Made by a program: the position numbers and the translations under genes. A stretch of DNA of 64,000 nucleotides from NCBI GenBank assembly GCA_963791885.1, contig CAWBUL010000004.1, forward strand, positions 496,001-560,000, given 5' to 3'. This DNA is from CAVSUZ01 sp963791885. GTDB taxonomy: Bacteria; Pseudomonadota; Alphaproteobacteria; Acetobacterales; Acetobacteraceae. The notes under the pieces were generated by a model. The model did no database searches. It was not told the origin of the DNA and saw only the letters and a program-made list of their open reading frames with translations. Positions 42,500-51,525 of this stretch are shown in pieces (the first letter of the stretch is position 1; the number at the start of each line of letters is the position of its first letter).

Positions 42500-45139
42500 A
42501 TGCGCTCCACGGCCGCCAGGTATTTTGCGAATTACACGCGCACGCCTGCACGAGTCCCCGACGCCGTTTGGATGGCATTGCGGCTCGCCACACTCGCGAT
42601 CACGCTTGGTCTGGCCTGGTGTCTGCTGACCACGCGTTGGGGTCTCACCCTGTTTTGGGGCTTTGCCATCCCGGTTGTACCTGCCTTGGTGGTGATCGCT
42701 CCGGGTTTATGGCGGCAGATCTGCCCCATGGCACTGATGAACCAGTTACCCGTGCTATCGGGATGCGGGCTTGCCCGGGATCTTCCGGGGTGGGCACGAC
42801 AATGGGCGTTTACGATTGCTGTTGCGCTGTTCGTCACCATCGTCGGACTCCGGGCGCCTGTTCTGAATCATAACGGCGTGCTGGTCGGCGCCGGGGTTGT
42901 CGGCGTTCTGGTCCTCGGATTCGCAGGGGGATACGTCTTCAAGGGACGCAGCGGCTGGTGCGGGACGTTCTGTCCGCTTGGGCCGATCCAACGGGATTAC
43001 GGACATGCTCCCTTGGTGCTGGTGCGGAACGGGTATTGCCGCCCATGCGTCGGCTGCCAGAAGAATTGCTACGATTTCAATCCACGCGCCGCGGTGTTCG
43101 AGGATCTGTACGATTCGGATTCCACCTATTCGGGACAGCGCCGGTTCTTTATGGCGATGATGCCCGGCATGGTGCTCGGTTATTACCTGCAGGCGCCGGG
43201 CGGCGTTTACAGCTTTCCCGTCTCAACCGGAATCTTTCTTGGCGGGATTGCTGTCTCGGTCGGACTCTATCATGCTGTCCTTAGTTTCGGGCGGCTCAAT
43301 CCTTTTCGCGCCGCGAGCCTGTTTGCCTGTGCTGCCATTGCTGAATATTACTTCTTTGCGGCGCCCGTCATATTCGCGACCCTGCACTCCGTGATGGGAC
43401 TCAGTGTTGCCAACGGCGTGACAATCGCAAGCCGATTTACCGGTGTCGTTATTGCCGGTGCGCTTTGCTATCGCGGCTGGATGAATGAGCGGCTGTATAA
43501 GAAGGGTAGCGAGCAGGCGCAGCAGCTTTCGGTCGATCAGACATCCCGCAGCTTGCGGGACCGGCTTGCCGGGACCACTGCCGCCCTGGTGACGGATGCG
43601 GAAACCGGCACGGCTTTCCCGGTTGGGCCGAACCAGTCGCTGCTTGAAGCCATGGAGGCTGCGCGCATCAGCGTCGAGTTCGGCTGCCGCGCCGGGTTGT
43701 GCGGTGCTGATGCGGTCATCATTCGGTCGGGTTCCGAAAACCTTTCTGCACCCGAGGAGGATGAGCGCGCCACGCTGAGACGGCTCGGGCTGGATGGCGT
43801 TGGCCGGCTGGCCTGCATGTGCCGGGTACGTGGACAGGTTGTTATCGACCGGAACGTGGAGAGTGCGCAGCGGTCCTTTGCCGGCGCGCGCGCCACCGCA
43901 AGCTCGGCCGATCCGCTGAAGGCGAAGGGGATTTCCCGGGTGGTTGTCGTCGGCAATGGCGTGGCGGGAGTCACCGTTGCCGATACGCTGAGACGGGAGA
44001 GCGCTTCGGCCGAGATCACCGTCGTTACCGACGAGCCCTACCATTTCTACAACCGGATGGCCGTTGGGCGCGCCGTGTATGGCCGGGCAGCCATGGATGG
44101 TCTGATGCTGCTGCCGGAAAGCTGGTACCCCGAGCATAAGATCGAGGTCTGGCGGAACACTGTCGCGGAGGGAATTGACCGGCGTGCGCGCGCGCTGCGT
44201 CTGGCGACCGGTGAGACGTTGCCGTACGATGCGCTGGTGCTGGCGACCGGTGCCGACCCGGTGATGCCGCTTCCGGAATACGCACAGTTTCCCAATTGCT
44301 TTGTCCTGCGCACTGCGGCGGATGCATTGGCGGTGCGAATGTGGGCGCAACGCAACGCCGCGCACGGGGCGGTGGTCATCGGGGGCGGCGTTCTTGGGGT
44401 AGAGGCCGCCGATGCGCTGCGGCTGCTCGGGATGCGGGTTACGCTGCTGCATCGCGCGAGCCGGCTGATGGACCGGCAGCTCGATGAGCAGGGGGCGGAC
44501 CGGCTGGGGCAGTATCTTGCGAATATCGGGATAGAGGTGCGCACGGAGGCGGCGGTGACCGGGCTGTCCGGCGGCCGCCAGCTCGATGCCGTCGTGCTGC
44601 AGGACGGGTCGCGCATCGTTGGCGACTTTTTCCTCGCCTGTATCGGGGTGAGGCCGCGCACCAGTCTGGCAGGAGCGTGTGGGTTGGAGGTTGGACGCGG
44701 GATCAAGGTCGATAGTTTCATGCGAAGCTCGGACCCGGCCATCTACGCGGTCGGCGACGTGGCGGAGGTGCCGGAGGCGCCCAGTGGGTTCTGGCCGATC
44801 GCGACGGCCCAAGCGGCAGCCTGCGTTGCGGGGATGTTAGGGCGGGCGGACGGTTATCAGCCGTCGCGGATATTCGTGCAACTGAAGTGCGATGGCATCG
44901 ATCTGAGAAGCTATGGCGACCTGGAAACGCGGGAAGGCGATGAGGTCATCTACTCGCGGGAGGAAATGGTGGCATGGTGGCGGGTCGTACTGCGGGATGG
45001 CGCGCTGGCAAGTGCGGTGCTGGTCGGGCCGCCCGGATCGGGGCGTGATTTCGGCCGGCTGATCCAGACAGACGCCGACCTTGCGCCGGTGTTGAGCGAT
45101 TTGCGGCAGGGGCGGATCGAGGCGCTGGCGAGGGTGTAA
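42500..45139 (+). CDS. multidomain membrane iron-sulfur flavoprotein
   Basis: An 879-residue fusion. Residues about 25-330 form a NapH/polyferredoxin-like membrane module with several transmembrane helices; cytoplasmic cysteine motifs GWCGTFCPLGPIQ (about 154) and CRPCVGCQKNCYDF (about 181) could hold 4Fe-4S centres. Residues about 355-450 are a 2Fe-2S ferredoxin-like domain: FGCRAGLCGAD, then RLACMCRVRG. The position of the third Cys is Asp. Residues about 475-800 are a NirB/rubredoxin-reductase-like flavoprotein: VVVVGNGVAGVTVADTL (FAD), VLATGADPV, VVIGGGVLGVEAADALRLLG (NAD) and IYAVGDVAE. It likely moves electrons between NAD(P)H, FeS centres and a membrane partner. It follows the cNMP-domain gene. 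Confidence 0.85.
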   Translation: MRSTAARYFANYTRTPARVPDAVWMALRLATLAITLGLAWCLLTTRWGLTLFWGFAIPVVPALVVIAPGLWRQICPMALMNQLPVLSGCGLARDLPGWARQWAFTIAVALFVTIVGLRAPVLNHNGVLVGAGVVGVLVLGFAGGYVFKGRSGWCGTFCPLGPIQRDYGHAPLVLVRNGYCRPCVGCQKNCYDFNPRAAVFEDLYDSDSTYSGQRRFFMAMMPGMVLGYYLQAPGGVYSFPVSTGIFLGGIAVSVGLYHAVLSFGRLNPFRAASLFACAAIAEYYFFAAPVIFATLHSVMGLSVANGVTIASRFTGVVIAGALCYRGWMNERLYKKGSEQAQQLSVDQTSRSLRDRLAGTTAALVTDAETGTAFPVGPNQSLLEAMEAARISVEFGCRAGLCGADAVIIRSGSENLSAPEEDERATLRRLGLDGVGRLACMCRVRGQVVIDRNVESAQRSFAGARATASSADPLKAKGISRVVVVGNGVAGVTVADTLRRESASAEITVVTDEPYHFYNRMAVGRAVYGRAAMDGLMLLPESWYPEHKIEVWRNTVAEGIDRRARALRLATGETLPYDALVLATGADPVMPLPEYAQFPNCFVLRTAADALAVRMWAQRNAAHGAVVIGGGVLGVEAADALRLLGMRVTLLHRASRLMDRQLDEQGADRLGQYLANIGIEVRTEAAVTGLSGGRQLDAVVLQDGSRIVGDFFLACIGVRPRTSLAGACGLEVGRGIKVDSFMRSSDPAIYAVGDVAEVPEAPSGFWPIATAQAAACVAGMLGRADGYQPSRIFVQLKCDGIDLRSYGDLETREGDEVIYSREEMVAWWRVVLRDGALASAVLVGPPGSGRDFGRLIQTDADLAPVLSDLRQGRIEALARV

Positions 45140-45190
45140 GCGGAACGGGAGCGGGCTTGACCCAGATCCGCCACGAACGACACTGGATTC

Positions 45191-45316
45191 ATGGACATAG
45201 CGCTGCGCCCGATCGCATCGATCGGCTTCATTGGCCTCGGCGTCATGGGGGAGGCCATGTGCGCCCATCTCGCGCGCCGGGCCGGCATTCCGGTTTTCGG
45301 CCCGGCACGGGCCTAG
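45191..45316 (+). pseudogene. N-terminal remnant of a 3-hydroxyisobutyrate dehydrogenase-like gene
   Basis: An ATG at 45191 gives 41 codons ending in TAG. The peptide contains ASIGFIGLGVMGEAMCAHLA, almost the same as the start of the complete gene at 46164 (ATIGFIGLGVMGEAMCRNLA), then stops. It is a truncated paralogue or a duplicated 5' end left after a deletion. Confidence 0.8.
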
Positions 45317-45504
45317 TTCGGCATCAACACGGCGATCATGACACTCCTGTGTGTTGCGTGATTCTGGCAGGCATTTTCCCACCGGATGAACCCAGCGCAA
45401 ACCACCACCTCGGCGGGCGTTCGCGGCGATGTCAAACGCCGCGACCATTGATTGCGGCGGGCGTAACGGCGCGCATGAAGGACCGAGGCGAGGGACTGCC
45501 CGAT
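45317..45504. other. short decayed stretch, no gene
   Basis: Between the dehydrogenase remnant and the chimeric transporter fragment. No continuous protein-like frame was seen. Confidence 0.4.
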
Positions 45505-45987
45505 CTACAGAACCTTGGCCAGAAATTGCTGCGTGCGGTCATGCACGGGCGTGCTGAACACGCGCTCCGGCGGACCGCGCTCGGTGATGCGCCCCTCGAA
45601 CATGAACACAGCCTCATCGCATACTTCGCGCGCGAAGCCGACCTCATGGGTGACGATGATCATCGTCATGCCGTCCTGCGCCAGGCGTCGGATCACGGCA
45701 AGGACCTCGCCCACCAGCTCCGGATCGAGCGCGCTGGTCGGCTCGTCGAACAGCATCAGCTTGGGGTGCATCGCCAGCGCTCGCGCAATGGCCACGGCCT
45801 TGCGGATGCGCGCCGGGAGAAGGGCGGCCGCCGTAGGATCAGGCTTTGCCGTGTCGGCCGCCGCCATGCCCGCCGCGGCATCGTGCGCCACCACATTCGT
45901 TGCCGCCATGGCTCCGCCCCACGCGAAAGCGGCGAACGCAATTGCCGGGACAAGACGCGAGCACATGCGCGCCATGATTATATGCAT
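45505..45987 (-). pseudogene. chimera: binding-protein signal peptide fused to the tail of an amino-acid ABC ATPase
   Basis: A 160-codon frame. The first 55 or so residues are an exported-protein start (MARMCSRLVPAIAFAAFAWG, cleavage AMA-AT). Without a break it turns into the C-terminal third of a GlnQ/HisP-type ATPase: VAIARALAMHPKLMLFDEPT (signature end and Walker B), IIVTHEVGFAREV (H-loop), then RVFSTPVHDRTQQFLAKVL. The part with Walker A and most of SGGQ is missing. This looks like an in-frame deletion that joined the 5' end of a solute-binding protein gene to the 3' end of its ATPase gene, deleting the permease genes between them. It cannot work as a transporter. Confidence 0.8.
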
Positions 45988-46163
45988 GCAAAAAGCTTCC
46001 CGGGTTTTTGAGCTGCGGAATCCCGCTCGCAGTTACGCGTAACCGCAAGGAAAACTTGGCCCTGCGGATAACGCGCTGTCAAGCCAGGCTCGCGGCGGAG
46101 TGTCACAGCGGCGGGGCTGCGAGCGGGGGTTGACCCTGCCGGCCCAAGCCACACACTGACCAA

Positions 46164-47045
46164 ATGGGAAGAACGTTTCGTCCTATCGCAACAATCGGTT
46201 TCATCGGCCTTGGCGTGATGGGTGAGGCGATGTGCCGCAACCTGGCGCGACGGTCGGGGTGTCGCGTGCTGGGGAGCGATCTGCGGCGGGAGCCATTGGA
46301 CCGGTTGGCGGATGCCGGCGTGCTCTCAGCCGCCGTGGAGGAGATGAACGAGGCGGATCTGGTGCTGCTGTCGCTGCCGGACGGCAAGGCGGTGCAAGCC
46401 GTGATCGAGGCGCTGCAGCCGCATCTGTCGCCCGGGCAATGCGTGGTCGATACCAGCACCTCGCCGGTCGAACTGACGCGCGAGTTGGGCGCGCGGCTGG
46501 AGCACTCGGGTATCGGCTTCGCCGATGCGCCGGTGGCGCGCGCACGCGAGGCGGCGGAACGCGGCGAGTTGTCGATCATGGTCGGCGCCTCGGCCGAGAT
46601 GTTCGCCCATGTCGAACCCGTCCTGCGCACGATGGGGACGGACGTCACCCATTGCGGCGACATCGGCTGCGGACAGGTGGTGAAGATCCTCAACAACATG
46701 CTGCTGTTCCAGAACGTCGCGGCACTCGCCGAGGCAATCGCGCTGGGGCGGCGCAACGGCGTGGCGCCGGACATGCTGCTGGAGGCGGTGTCGAAAGGCT
46801 CGGGCGACAGTTTCGCGCTGCGCAGCCACGGGATGAAAGCGATGGTGCCGCGCGCGTTCCCGGAGCGCGCGTTTTCCGTGCGGTATGCGATGAAGGATCT
46901 GTCCTACGCACTGGCGATGGCGGATGCGGCCGGCGTGGCGGTGCCTGGGGCGCGGCTGGCGATGGAACGGCTGCGCGCCGCGGAGCATGCGGGTCACGGG
47001 GACGCGTATCATCCGGTGGTGCTGGACGTGATCGACCCACAATGA
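46164..47045 (+). CDS. 3-hydroxyisobutyrate dehydrogenase-family NAD(P)-dependent oxidoreductase
   Basis: A 293-residue beta-hydroxyacid dehydrogenase. The NAD motif IGFIGLGVMGEAMCRNLARR starts the protein, VVDTSTSPVEL is the substrate-binding site, DAPVARAREAAERGELSIMVG the second signature, and GQVVKILNNMLLFQNVAALAE holds the catalytic Lys. It oxidises or reduces a small 3-hydroxy acid or similar; exact substrate unknown. It is first in a four-gene run where each gene overlaps the next by 1-4 bp. Confidence 0.9.
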   Translation: MGRTFRPIATIGFIGLGVMGEAMCRNLARRSGCRVLGSDLRREPLDRLADAGVLSAAVEEMNEADLVLLSLPDGKAVQAVIEALQPHLSPGQCVVDTSTSPVELTRELGARLEHSGIGFADAPVARAREAAERGELSIMVGASAEMFAHVEPVLRTMGTDVTHCGDIGCGQVVKILNNMLLFQNVAALAEAIALGRRNGVAPDMLLEAVSKGSGDSFALRSHGMKAMVPRAFPERAFSVRYAMKDLSYALAMADAAGVAVPGARLAMERLRAAEHAGHGDAYHPVVLDVIDPQ

Positions 47046-48262
47046 CCGGTTTGCCTGATATTGCTGCGTGGCACGCGCGCTGCGTGTCGGACCCGGTGCT
47101 GGCGCAGTGGCTCGGGGAACTTTCATTCGCCATCGAAGGCGCGCGGTTCCGCTTCGCCGAGGGACAGGCAGATAAAGGCGGCGACGCGGCGTTCGCGCTG
47201 CATGCGCCGGCGGAGGCATGGGCGCAGTTTTTCACCGCCGTCCCACCGCGGCATCATCACAACGTTTTCGCGATGCTGGCCCGCGTCAACGGGTGCTCGG
47301 TCAGCGGCGATCAGATGGCGTTCCGCCAGTATGCGCATGTGGTGCGCCGCGTGCTGGAGATCGGGCGCTGGGTCGCGACGGGGCAGGAAGGACCGGCACC
47401 GATGTCACAGCGGCCGTCGACCGGCGTCGCGCCGGCGCCGAATTGTAGCGGGCAATATGTGCCGGTGAGCGCGGGCGGGGATCGTTACACGGTTTACTAT
47501 GCAACCGCGGGCGCCGGCCGCGACATTCTCTGCCTGCACACCGCAGGTTCAGATGGTCGGCAGTTTCACCGCTTGATGGGCCACGCGCGGCTGACCGCAC
47601 GACATCGGCTGGTGGCATTCGATCTGCCCTGGCACGGGCGTTCGCCAGCGGACGACAACGCGCCCCCGGGCTCATGGCTGCTATCGACCGATCTCTATGT
47701 CGAGCTGATCATGGGATTCGTCGAAGCGGCGAAACTGTCGCGCCCGATCGTGCTCGGTGCATCGATGTCGGGCGAGATCTGCCTGGAACTCGCGTTGCGC
47801 CATCCCGATGCCTTCCGAGCCATTATCGCCTGCGAAGCCTGCGACCGTGTGGAAGGCCGGTTCATGGCGTGGGGTTCGCATCCCGCGATCAATGCCGGCT
47901 TCTTCGTGCCCGAGTGGATTTACGGTTTGATGGCGCCGCAAAGTCCAGCGGAATGCGTGGCCGAGGTGGCGTGGCAGTACGCACAATCGGGGCCGGGCGT
48001 ATTTACCGGCGATATCGCCTTCTATGCCGGTTCCTGGGATGCGCGCGCGCGTGTGGGGCGGATCGACACGTCGCGCTGCCCGCTGTTCATGCTGACAGGG
48101 GAATACGACTATTCGTGCACCGCGGAGATGTCGAAGGCGACGGCAGCCAAGATTCGGGGCGCGCGCTTTCAGCGCATGAACGGGATCGGGCACTTTCCCT
48201 TCGCGGAAAACCCGGCGCTGTTCGCCGATTATCTTTACCCAGTTTTATCGGAGGTTGAGTGA
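47042..48262 (+). CDS. alpha/beta hydrolase with an extra N-terminal domain
   Basis: A 406-residue protein overlapping the dehydrogenase stop by 4 bp. Residues 1-120 form a separate helical region (ELSFAIEGARFRFAEGQADK) not found in ordinary hydrolases. Residues about 138-400 are an alpha/beta hydrolase: oxyanion region LCLHTAGSDGRQFHRL, nucleophile elbow VLGASMSGEI with the catalytic Ser, acid in MLTGEYDYS, and His in MNGIGHFPF. It presumably cleaves an ester, thioester or C-C bond in the pathway. The longer upstream frame reading in from position 46232 is a frame shadow over the dehydrogenase gene. Confidence 0.88.
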   Translation: MTGLPDIAAWHARCVSDPVLAQWLGELSFAIEGARFRFAEGQADKGGDAAFALHAPAEAWAQFFTAVPPRHHHNVFAMLARVNGCSVSGDQMAFRQYAHVVRRVLEIGRWVATGQEGPAPMSQRPSTGVAPAPNCSGQYVPVSAGGDRYTVYYATAGAGRDILCLHTAGSDGRQFHRLMGHARLTARHRLVAFDLPWHGRSPADDNAPPGSWLLSTDLYVELIMGFVEAAKLSRPIVLGASMSGEICLELALRHPDAFRAIIACEACDRVEGRFMAWGSHPAINAGFFVPEWIYGLMAPQSPAECVAEVAWQYAQSGPGVFTGDIAFYAGSWDARARVGRIDTSRCPLFMLTGEYDYSCTAEMSKATAAKIRGARFQRMNGIGHFPFAENPALFADYLYPVLSEVE

Positions 48263-48690
48263 TGGCGTCGCTGACACTGGAGCAAGCGCAAACGATCGTA
48301 ACTGCCGCGCTGCAGCACGGGCGTGAAAAAGGATTTCAACCACTCGCGGTTGTCGTGCTGGACGCGCGCGGGGTGCTGAAGGCATTCGCGGCGGAAGACG
48401 GCACGAGTTTGCGGCGGGAGGAGATCGCGCGCGGCAAGGCGCATGGGGCCATGGCGTTCGGCCTTGGTTCGCGCGCGCTGGCGAAGCGCGCCGCGGACCA
48501 GCCATCTTTCATCGCGGCGGTGACGCATGCGGTGGGCGGCTCGCTGGTGCCGGTGCCGGGTGGGGTGCTGATCCGCTCGGGCAAGGAGATCGTCGGCGCG
48601 GTGGGGATCTCCGGCGATAATTCGGACAATGATGAGGCGGCGGCGCTGGCGGGGATCGCGGCGGCGGGGCTGACCGGCGATCCCGGGTGA
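48262..48690 (+). CDS. GlcG/HbpS-family protein
   Basis: A 142-residue protein; the ATG at 48262 overlaps the preceding TGA by one base and has GGAGG upstream. Family marks: LTLEQAQTIVTAALQHGREKG, AVVVLDARGVLKAF, ARGKAHGAMAFG and GGVLIRSGKEIVGAVGISG. GlcG/HbpS (PF03928) proteins bind heme or corrinoids in some species and often occur inside catabolic operons. No signal peptide is visible, so it is cytosolic here. Confidence 0.88.
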   Translation: MASLTLEQAQTIVTAALQHGREKGFQPLAVVVLDARGVLKAFAAEDGTSLRREEIARGKAHGAMAFGLGSRALAKRAADQPSFIAAVTHAVGGSLVPVPGGVLIRSGKEIVGAVGISGDNSDNDEAAALAGIAAAGLTGDPG

Positions 48691-49706
48691 CGTCCGGCCT
48701 AGCGACCCGGGTCGGCGGATTGCGGCTGATCAATCCGGTGATCTGCGGCTCGGGTGAGCCGGTGATGACGGAGGCGGGGATCCGCGCCGCGCTGCGTGCC
48801 GGGGCCGCGGGGGTAATCGCCAAGTCGGTGAATGAGCGTCCGGAGGCAGCGGCGCAGTTGGACATCGCGGATTACGCCTGGGAGGGAGAGTCGCTGCTCT
48901 GCCGTTCCGGGCTGATCCAGCGTTCGGTCGCGGACTGGTTCGCGGCACTCGGGGCTCTGGACCGGGAAGCAGCGCGTGACGGCCAATTCGTCGCGGCGAG
49001 CGTGGTGATGGCGAGCGAAAGCGGCGCGGCCGAGATCGCGTCGCACGCAGCGGCCACCAGGCTGCGGGTGTTCGAGCTGAATGTCGGCGCGCCGCATGCT
49101 GCCGAGGCAGGCAAGGGTGCGATTGTGGCAGAGACCGAACCGGACCAGTTGCGCGCAGTGGTGGAAGCTGTGCGGGCGGTGGTGCCGGGCATGCAGCTCT
49201 GGGTGAAGCTCACGGGCTTGTCCGCCAACCTGCCGGCGCTCGCAGGGGCGGCGCAGACCGGCGGAGCAGATGCAGTGGTGATGATGGGCCGGTTCATGGC
49301 GATGCTGCCGGACATCGACCGGTTCGCGCCGGTGCTGGGCACATCGGGCGCTTATGGCGGCGGGTGGGCGCTGCCGATCGTCTGTCGGTTCCTCGCGATG
49401 AGCCGGAAAGCGGTTGGGCCCGCGTTTCCGCTGCTGGGGACGAACGGAGTGCGCAGCGGGGCGGATGTGCTGCGGATGGGGCTCGCAGGCGCCTCGGCGG
49501 TGGAGGTGCTGTCCGCCGTGATGAAGGACGGGTTCGGCGCGATCACCCGGATGGTCGGGGAATTGCAGTCGCTGCTGGCGGAGCGGGAAGTGGATTTCGC
49601 ATCAGTAGTGGGGCGGGCGGCAGACGCGCTGGGCGGCTATGAAAGCGCGGCACAACACCCAGGGCGATGGCGGAATTTCGTGCCGCCTGAAACGATCCAT
49701 CAATAG
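48687..49706 (+). CDS. dihydroorotate dehydrogenase-like flavoenzyme
   Basis: A 339-residue TIM-barrel flavoprotein starting at GTG 48687, overlapping the GlcG-like stop by 4 bp. It has GLRLINPVICGSGEPV at the N-terminus, AGAAGVIAKSVNERP, FELNVGAPHA (FMN/substrate Asn), LWVKLTGLSANLP with the FMN-binding Lys, and LLGTNGVRSGADVLRMGLAGA (FMN phosphate). These match the PyrD/PreA superfamily. Pyrimidine genes are absent, and its place in an operon with dehydrogenase and hydrolase suggests another substrate. A terminator hairpin follows. Confidence 0.87.
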   Translation: MTSGLATRVGGLRLINPVICGSGEPVMTEAGIRAALRAGAAGVIAKSVNERPEAAAQLDIADYAWEGESLLCRSGLIQRSVADWFAALGALDREAARDGQFVAASVVMASESGAAEIASHAAATRLRVFELNVGAPHAAEAGKGAIVAETEPDQLRAVVEAVRAVVPGMQLWVKLTGLSANLPALAGAAQTGGADAVVMMGRFMAMLPDIDRFAPVLGTSGAYGGGWALPIVCRFLAMSRKAVGPAFPLLGTNGVRSGADVLRMGLAGASAVEVLSAVMKDGFGAITRMVGELQSLLAEREVDFASVVGRAADALGGYESAAQHPGRWRNFVPPETIHQ

Positions 49707-49729
49707 CGACCCTCGGCGAACAGCAAAGA

Positions 49730-49764
49730 CCCCCGCGCGCAAAGCGTCAGCGGGGGCCGGTTTT
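49730..49764 (+). terminator. rho-independent terminator of the four-gene operon
   Basis: Stem CCCCCGC (49730-49736) with GCGGGGG (49750-49756), a 13-base loop, then CCGG and TTTT (49761-49764). It sits 24 bp after the stop of the dihydroorotate dehydrogenase-like gene. Confidence 0.75.
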
Positions 49765-49953
49765 GCGAAGCATATCTTCGCGCCCGGTGCAAAGTCCGGG
49801 CTATCTCGTGGGCTTATGATGCGCCTGTCGCCGATGCCACGCAGGTCGGCGACGCTATGCGCCCGGGTGGTGTCATGCTGTTATGCACCCTCCCTCTGCT
49901 GTTGCACCCGAAAGCGTGCGCCCCGCCGTGTAACCCGTCAAGCAAATCCCGCC

Positions 49954-51510
49954 TCACGAATGCACGACTGGACGGTAAGCAAGGTTGCGGGCGAGCCACG
50001 TGCCGACATTGATCTCAGCAATCGCGCCGGCGGGATCGCGACGGACCTGCAGGGTCCATTCGCCGGGCGGCGTATAATCGAGCGCGCGGAGGCAAGGCAG
50101 TTGATACAGACCGCTGCCGAGTTGCGTCAGCTCCTCCATGCGTCCGGCACCAAGGAAACCGGAGAACGCGGCGTAAAGCATGCCTCCGGACTCTGCGATG
50201 GTCAGGTTCGAGTCCAACTCCGCACAACGATAGATACCGATGATATCGGTCTGTACGCCAGGCTCCACGCGGCGGAGCAAAACATCGGTGTTATCGAGCG
50301 GTCGGCGCATGCGCAGACCCTCATCGGTGGGCGTCAGGATCGTGGCGGCCTTCCCCGCCGAGCCGTCCGGATTCAGATCGAGGCGCTCATGCGGAAAAAC
50401 ATAGCGAAGCAGAACCTGCCCCGGATCGCAGGCTTCGATGCGGACGGCGAGGTTGGTCTCGGGATCCTGATAAATGCCGAGCCATGGCGGCTGCGGGATC
50501 GTGGGGTCAGGGCCGGGTCGCTCCTGCCCCAGTGCGGCATAGAGCAGATCCGAGGCGGCAGCCTGGGCGTCGGAGAGGTGATTGAACATGACCACGACGG
50601 AGACGCGCTCGGCATGGGCATAGAGCCGGTGGGCGCGCCAGCCGCGCAAAGCGCCGCCATGGCTGCTGACGAGGCCGCCGAACTCCGTGCGACGGTTGAG
50701 GCCGAAGCCGTAGCCGGCCGGCGTGCCGTCGGTGAAGGTAACGGGCCGGGCGAGGCGGGAATAGATGGCATCAGGGTCGTCCCGCGTCGCGTCGACCTGC
50801 CGCTCCCAGGCGATCATATCGTCAAGCGAAGCAGCGAGGCCGGCGTCACCGGTCCAGATGACGCGGTTTACGGCCGGATGGTGGCCTGACTGGGGAGAAC
50901 CGTCATAGCCTTCGGTCCCATCAGGCATGGCGTGCGTGTCGGCGACCAGCGCGGCCGTGTCCATGCCGGTTTTATCGAAGATCTGGTTTCGCAGAAGCTC
51001 GGCGAAGGTCCGGCCGGTACGCTCCTGCAGAATGTCCGACAGGATGCGGAAATTCTGGTTGCAGTAAGAGTAGCGTGTGCCAGGCGGAAAGTGCAGCGTG
51101 CGTGCCCCGGCGATGACACGCTTGGCCTCCCAATCGCCGAATGGCGCCCCGTCCGGAGCGCCATGCAGCATGGCGACAGCCCAGTAGTCCCGCAGACCGG
51201 ATTGGTTGTGGCACAGCTGCAGCGTGTTCGGGTGCGTTTCCAGCCCCGGCAGGCGGGCGCGCACATCGGCATCCAGCACGGTGGGATCGGGGAAAGCGCT
51301 GAGCACCGTAGCGCAGGTGAACTGCTTGGTGATCGAGCACATGCGGAACAAGGTCTTCGGGGTGAAGGGAATGCGGCGTTCCGCATTGGCCCAGCCCCAG
51401 GCATGACGGATCAGGACCTCGCCCCGGCGCAGAACGGCAACCGCGCCGCCCGGCCCAGCGAACGTCCGCCCAACTTGCTCAACTACCTGCTCAAGAAGGG
51501 GCGCGGCCAC
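49954..51510 (-). CDS. dap: D-aminopeptidase, penicillin-recognising serine hydrolase
   Basis: A 518-residue protein, close to the 520 residues of the Ochrobactrum D-aminopeptidase. Catalytic SITK (S59-K62), the YCN triad (about 150) and the HGG triad (about 283) mark the class C beta-lactamase fold. Two C-terminal beta-barrel domains (about 330-518: PPWLGIYQDPETNLAV and IIGIYRCAELDSNLTI) are as in DAP. It removes N-terminal D-amino acids from peptides. No signal peptide is seen, so it acts in the cytosol. A copy of the palindromic repeat lies just upstream of its start. The symbol is by family resemblance. Confidence 0.85.
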   Translation of the reverse strand: MAAPLLEQVVEQVGRTFAGPGGAVAVLRRGEVLIRHAWGWANAERRIPFTPKTLFRMCSITKQFTCATVLSAFPDPTVLDADVRARLPGLETHPNTLQLCHNQSGLRDYWAVAMLHGAPDGAPFGDWEAKRVIAGARTLHFPPGTRYSYCNQNFRILSDILQERTGRTFAELLRNQIFDKTGMDTAALVADTHAMPDGTEGYDGSPQSGHHPAVNRVIWTGDAGLAASLDDMIAWERQVDATRDDPDAIYSRLARPVTFTDGTPAGYGFGLNRRTEFGGLVSSHGGALRGWRAHRLYAHAERVSVVVMFNHLSDAQAAASDLLYAALGQERPGPDPTIPQPPWLGIYQDPETNLAVRIEACDPGQVLLRYVFPHERLDLNPDGSAGKAATILTPTDEGLRMRRPLDNTDVLLRRVEPGVQTDIIGIYRCAELDSNLTIAESGGMLYAAFSGFLGAGRMEELTQLGSGLYQLPCLRALDYTPPGEWTLQVRRDPAGAIAEINVGTWLARNLAYRPVVHS

Positions 51511-51525
51511 GGCCCACGCCCGTTA

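Noticed and set aside
43223..44812. 529-codon minus-strand frame
   Set aside because: Antisense to the multidomain flavoprotein, with no motif and no ribosome site.
46232..47041. 676-codon reading of the hydrolase gene with a 270-residue N-terminal extension
   Set aside because: The extension is the shifted frame of the dehydrogenase gene and is Gly/Arg-rich without domain features; the ATG at 47042 overlapping the stop is the natural start.
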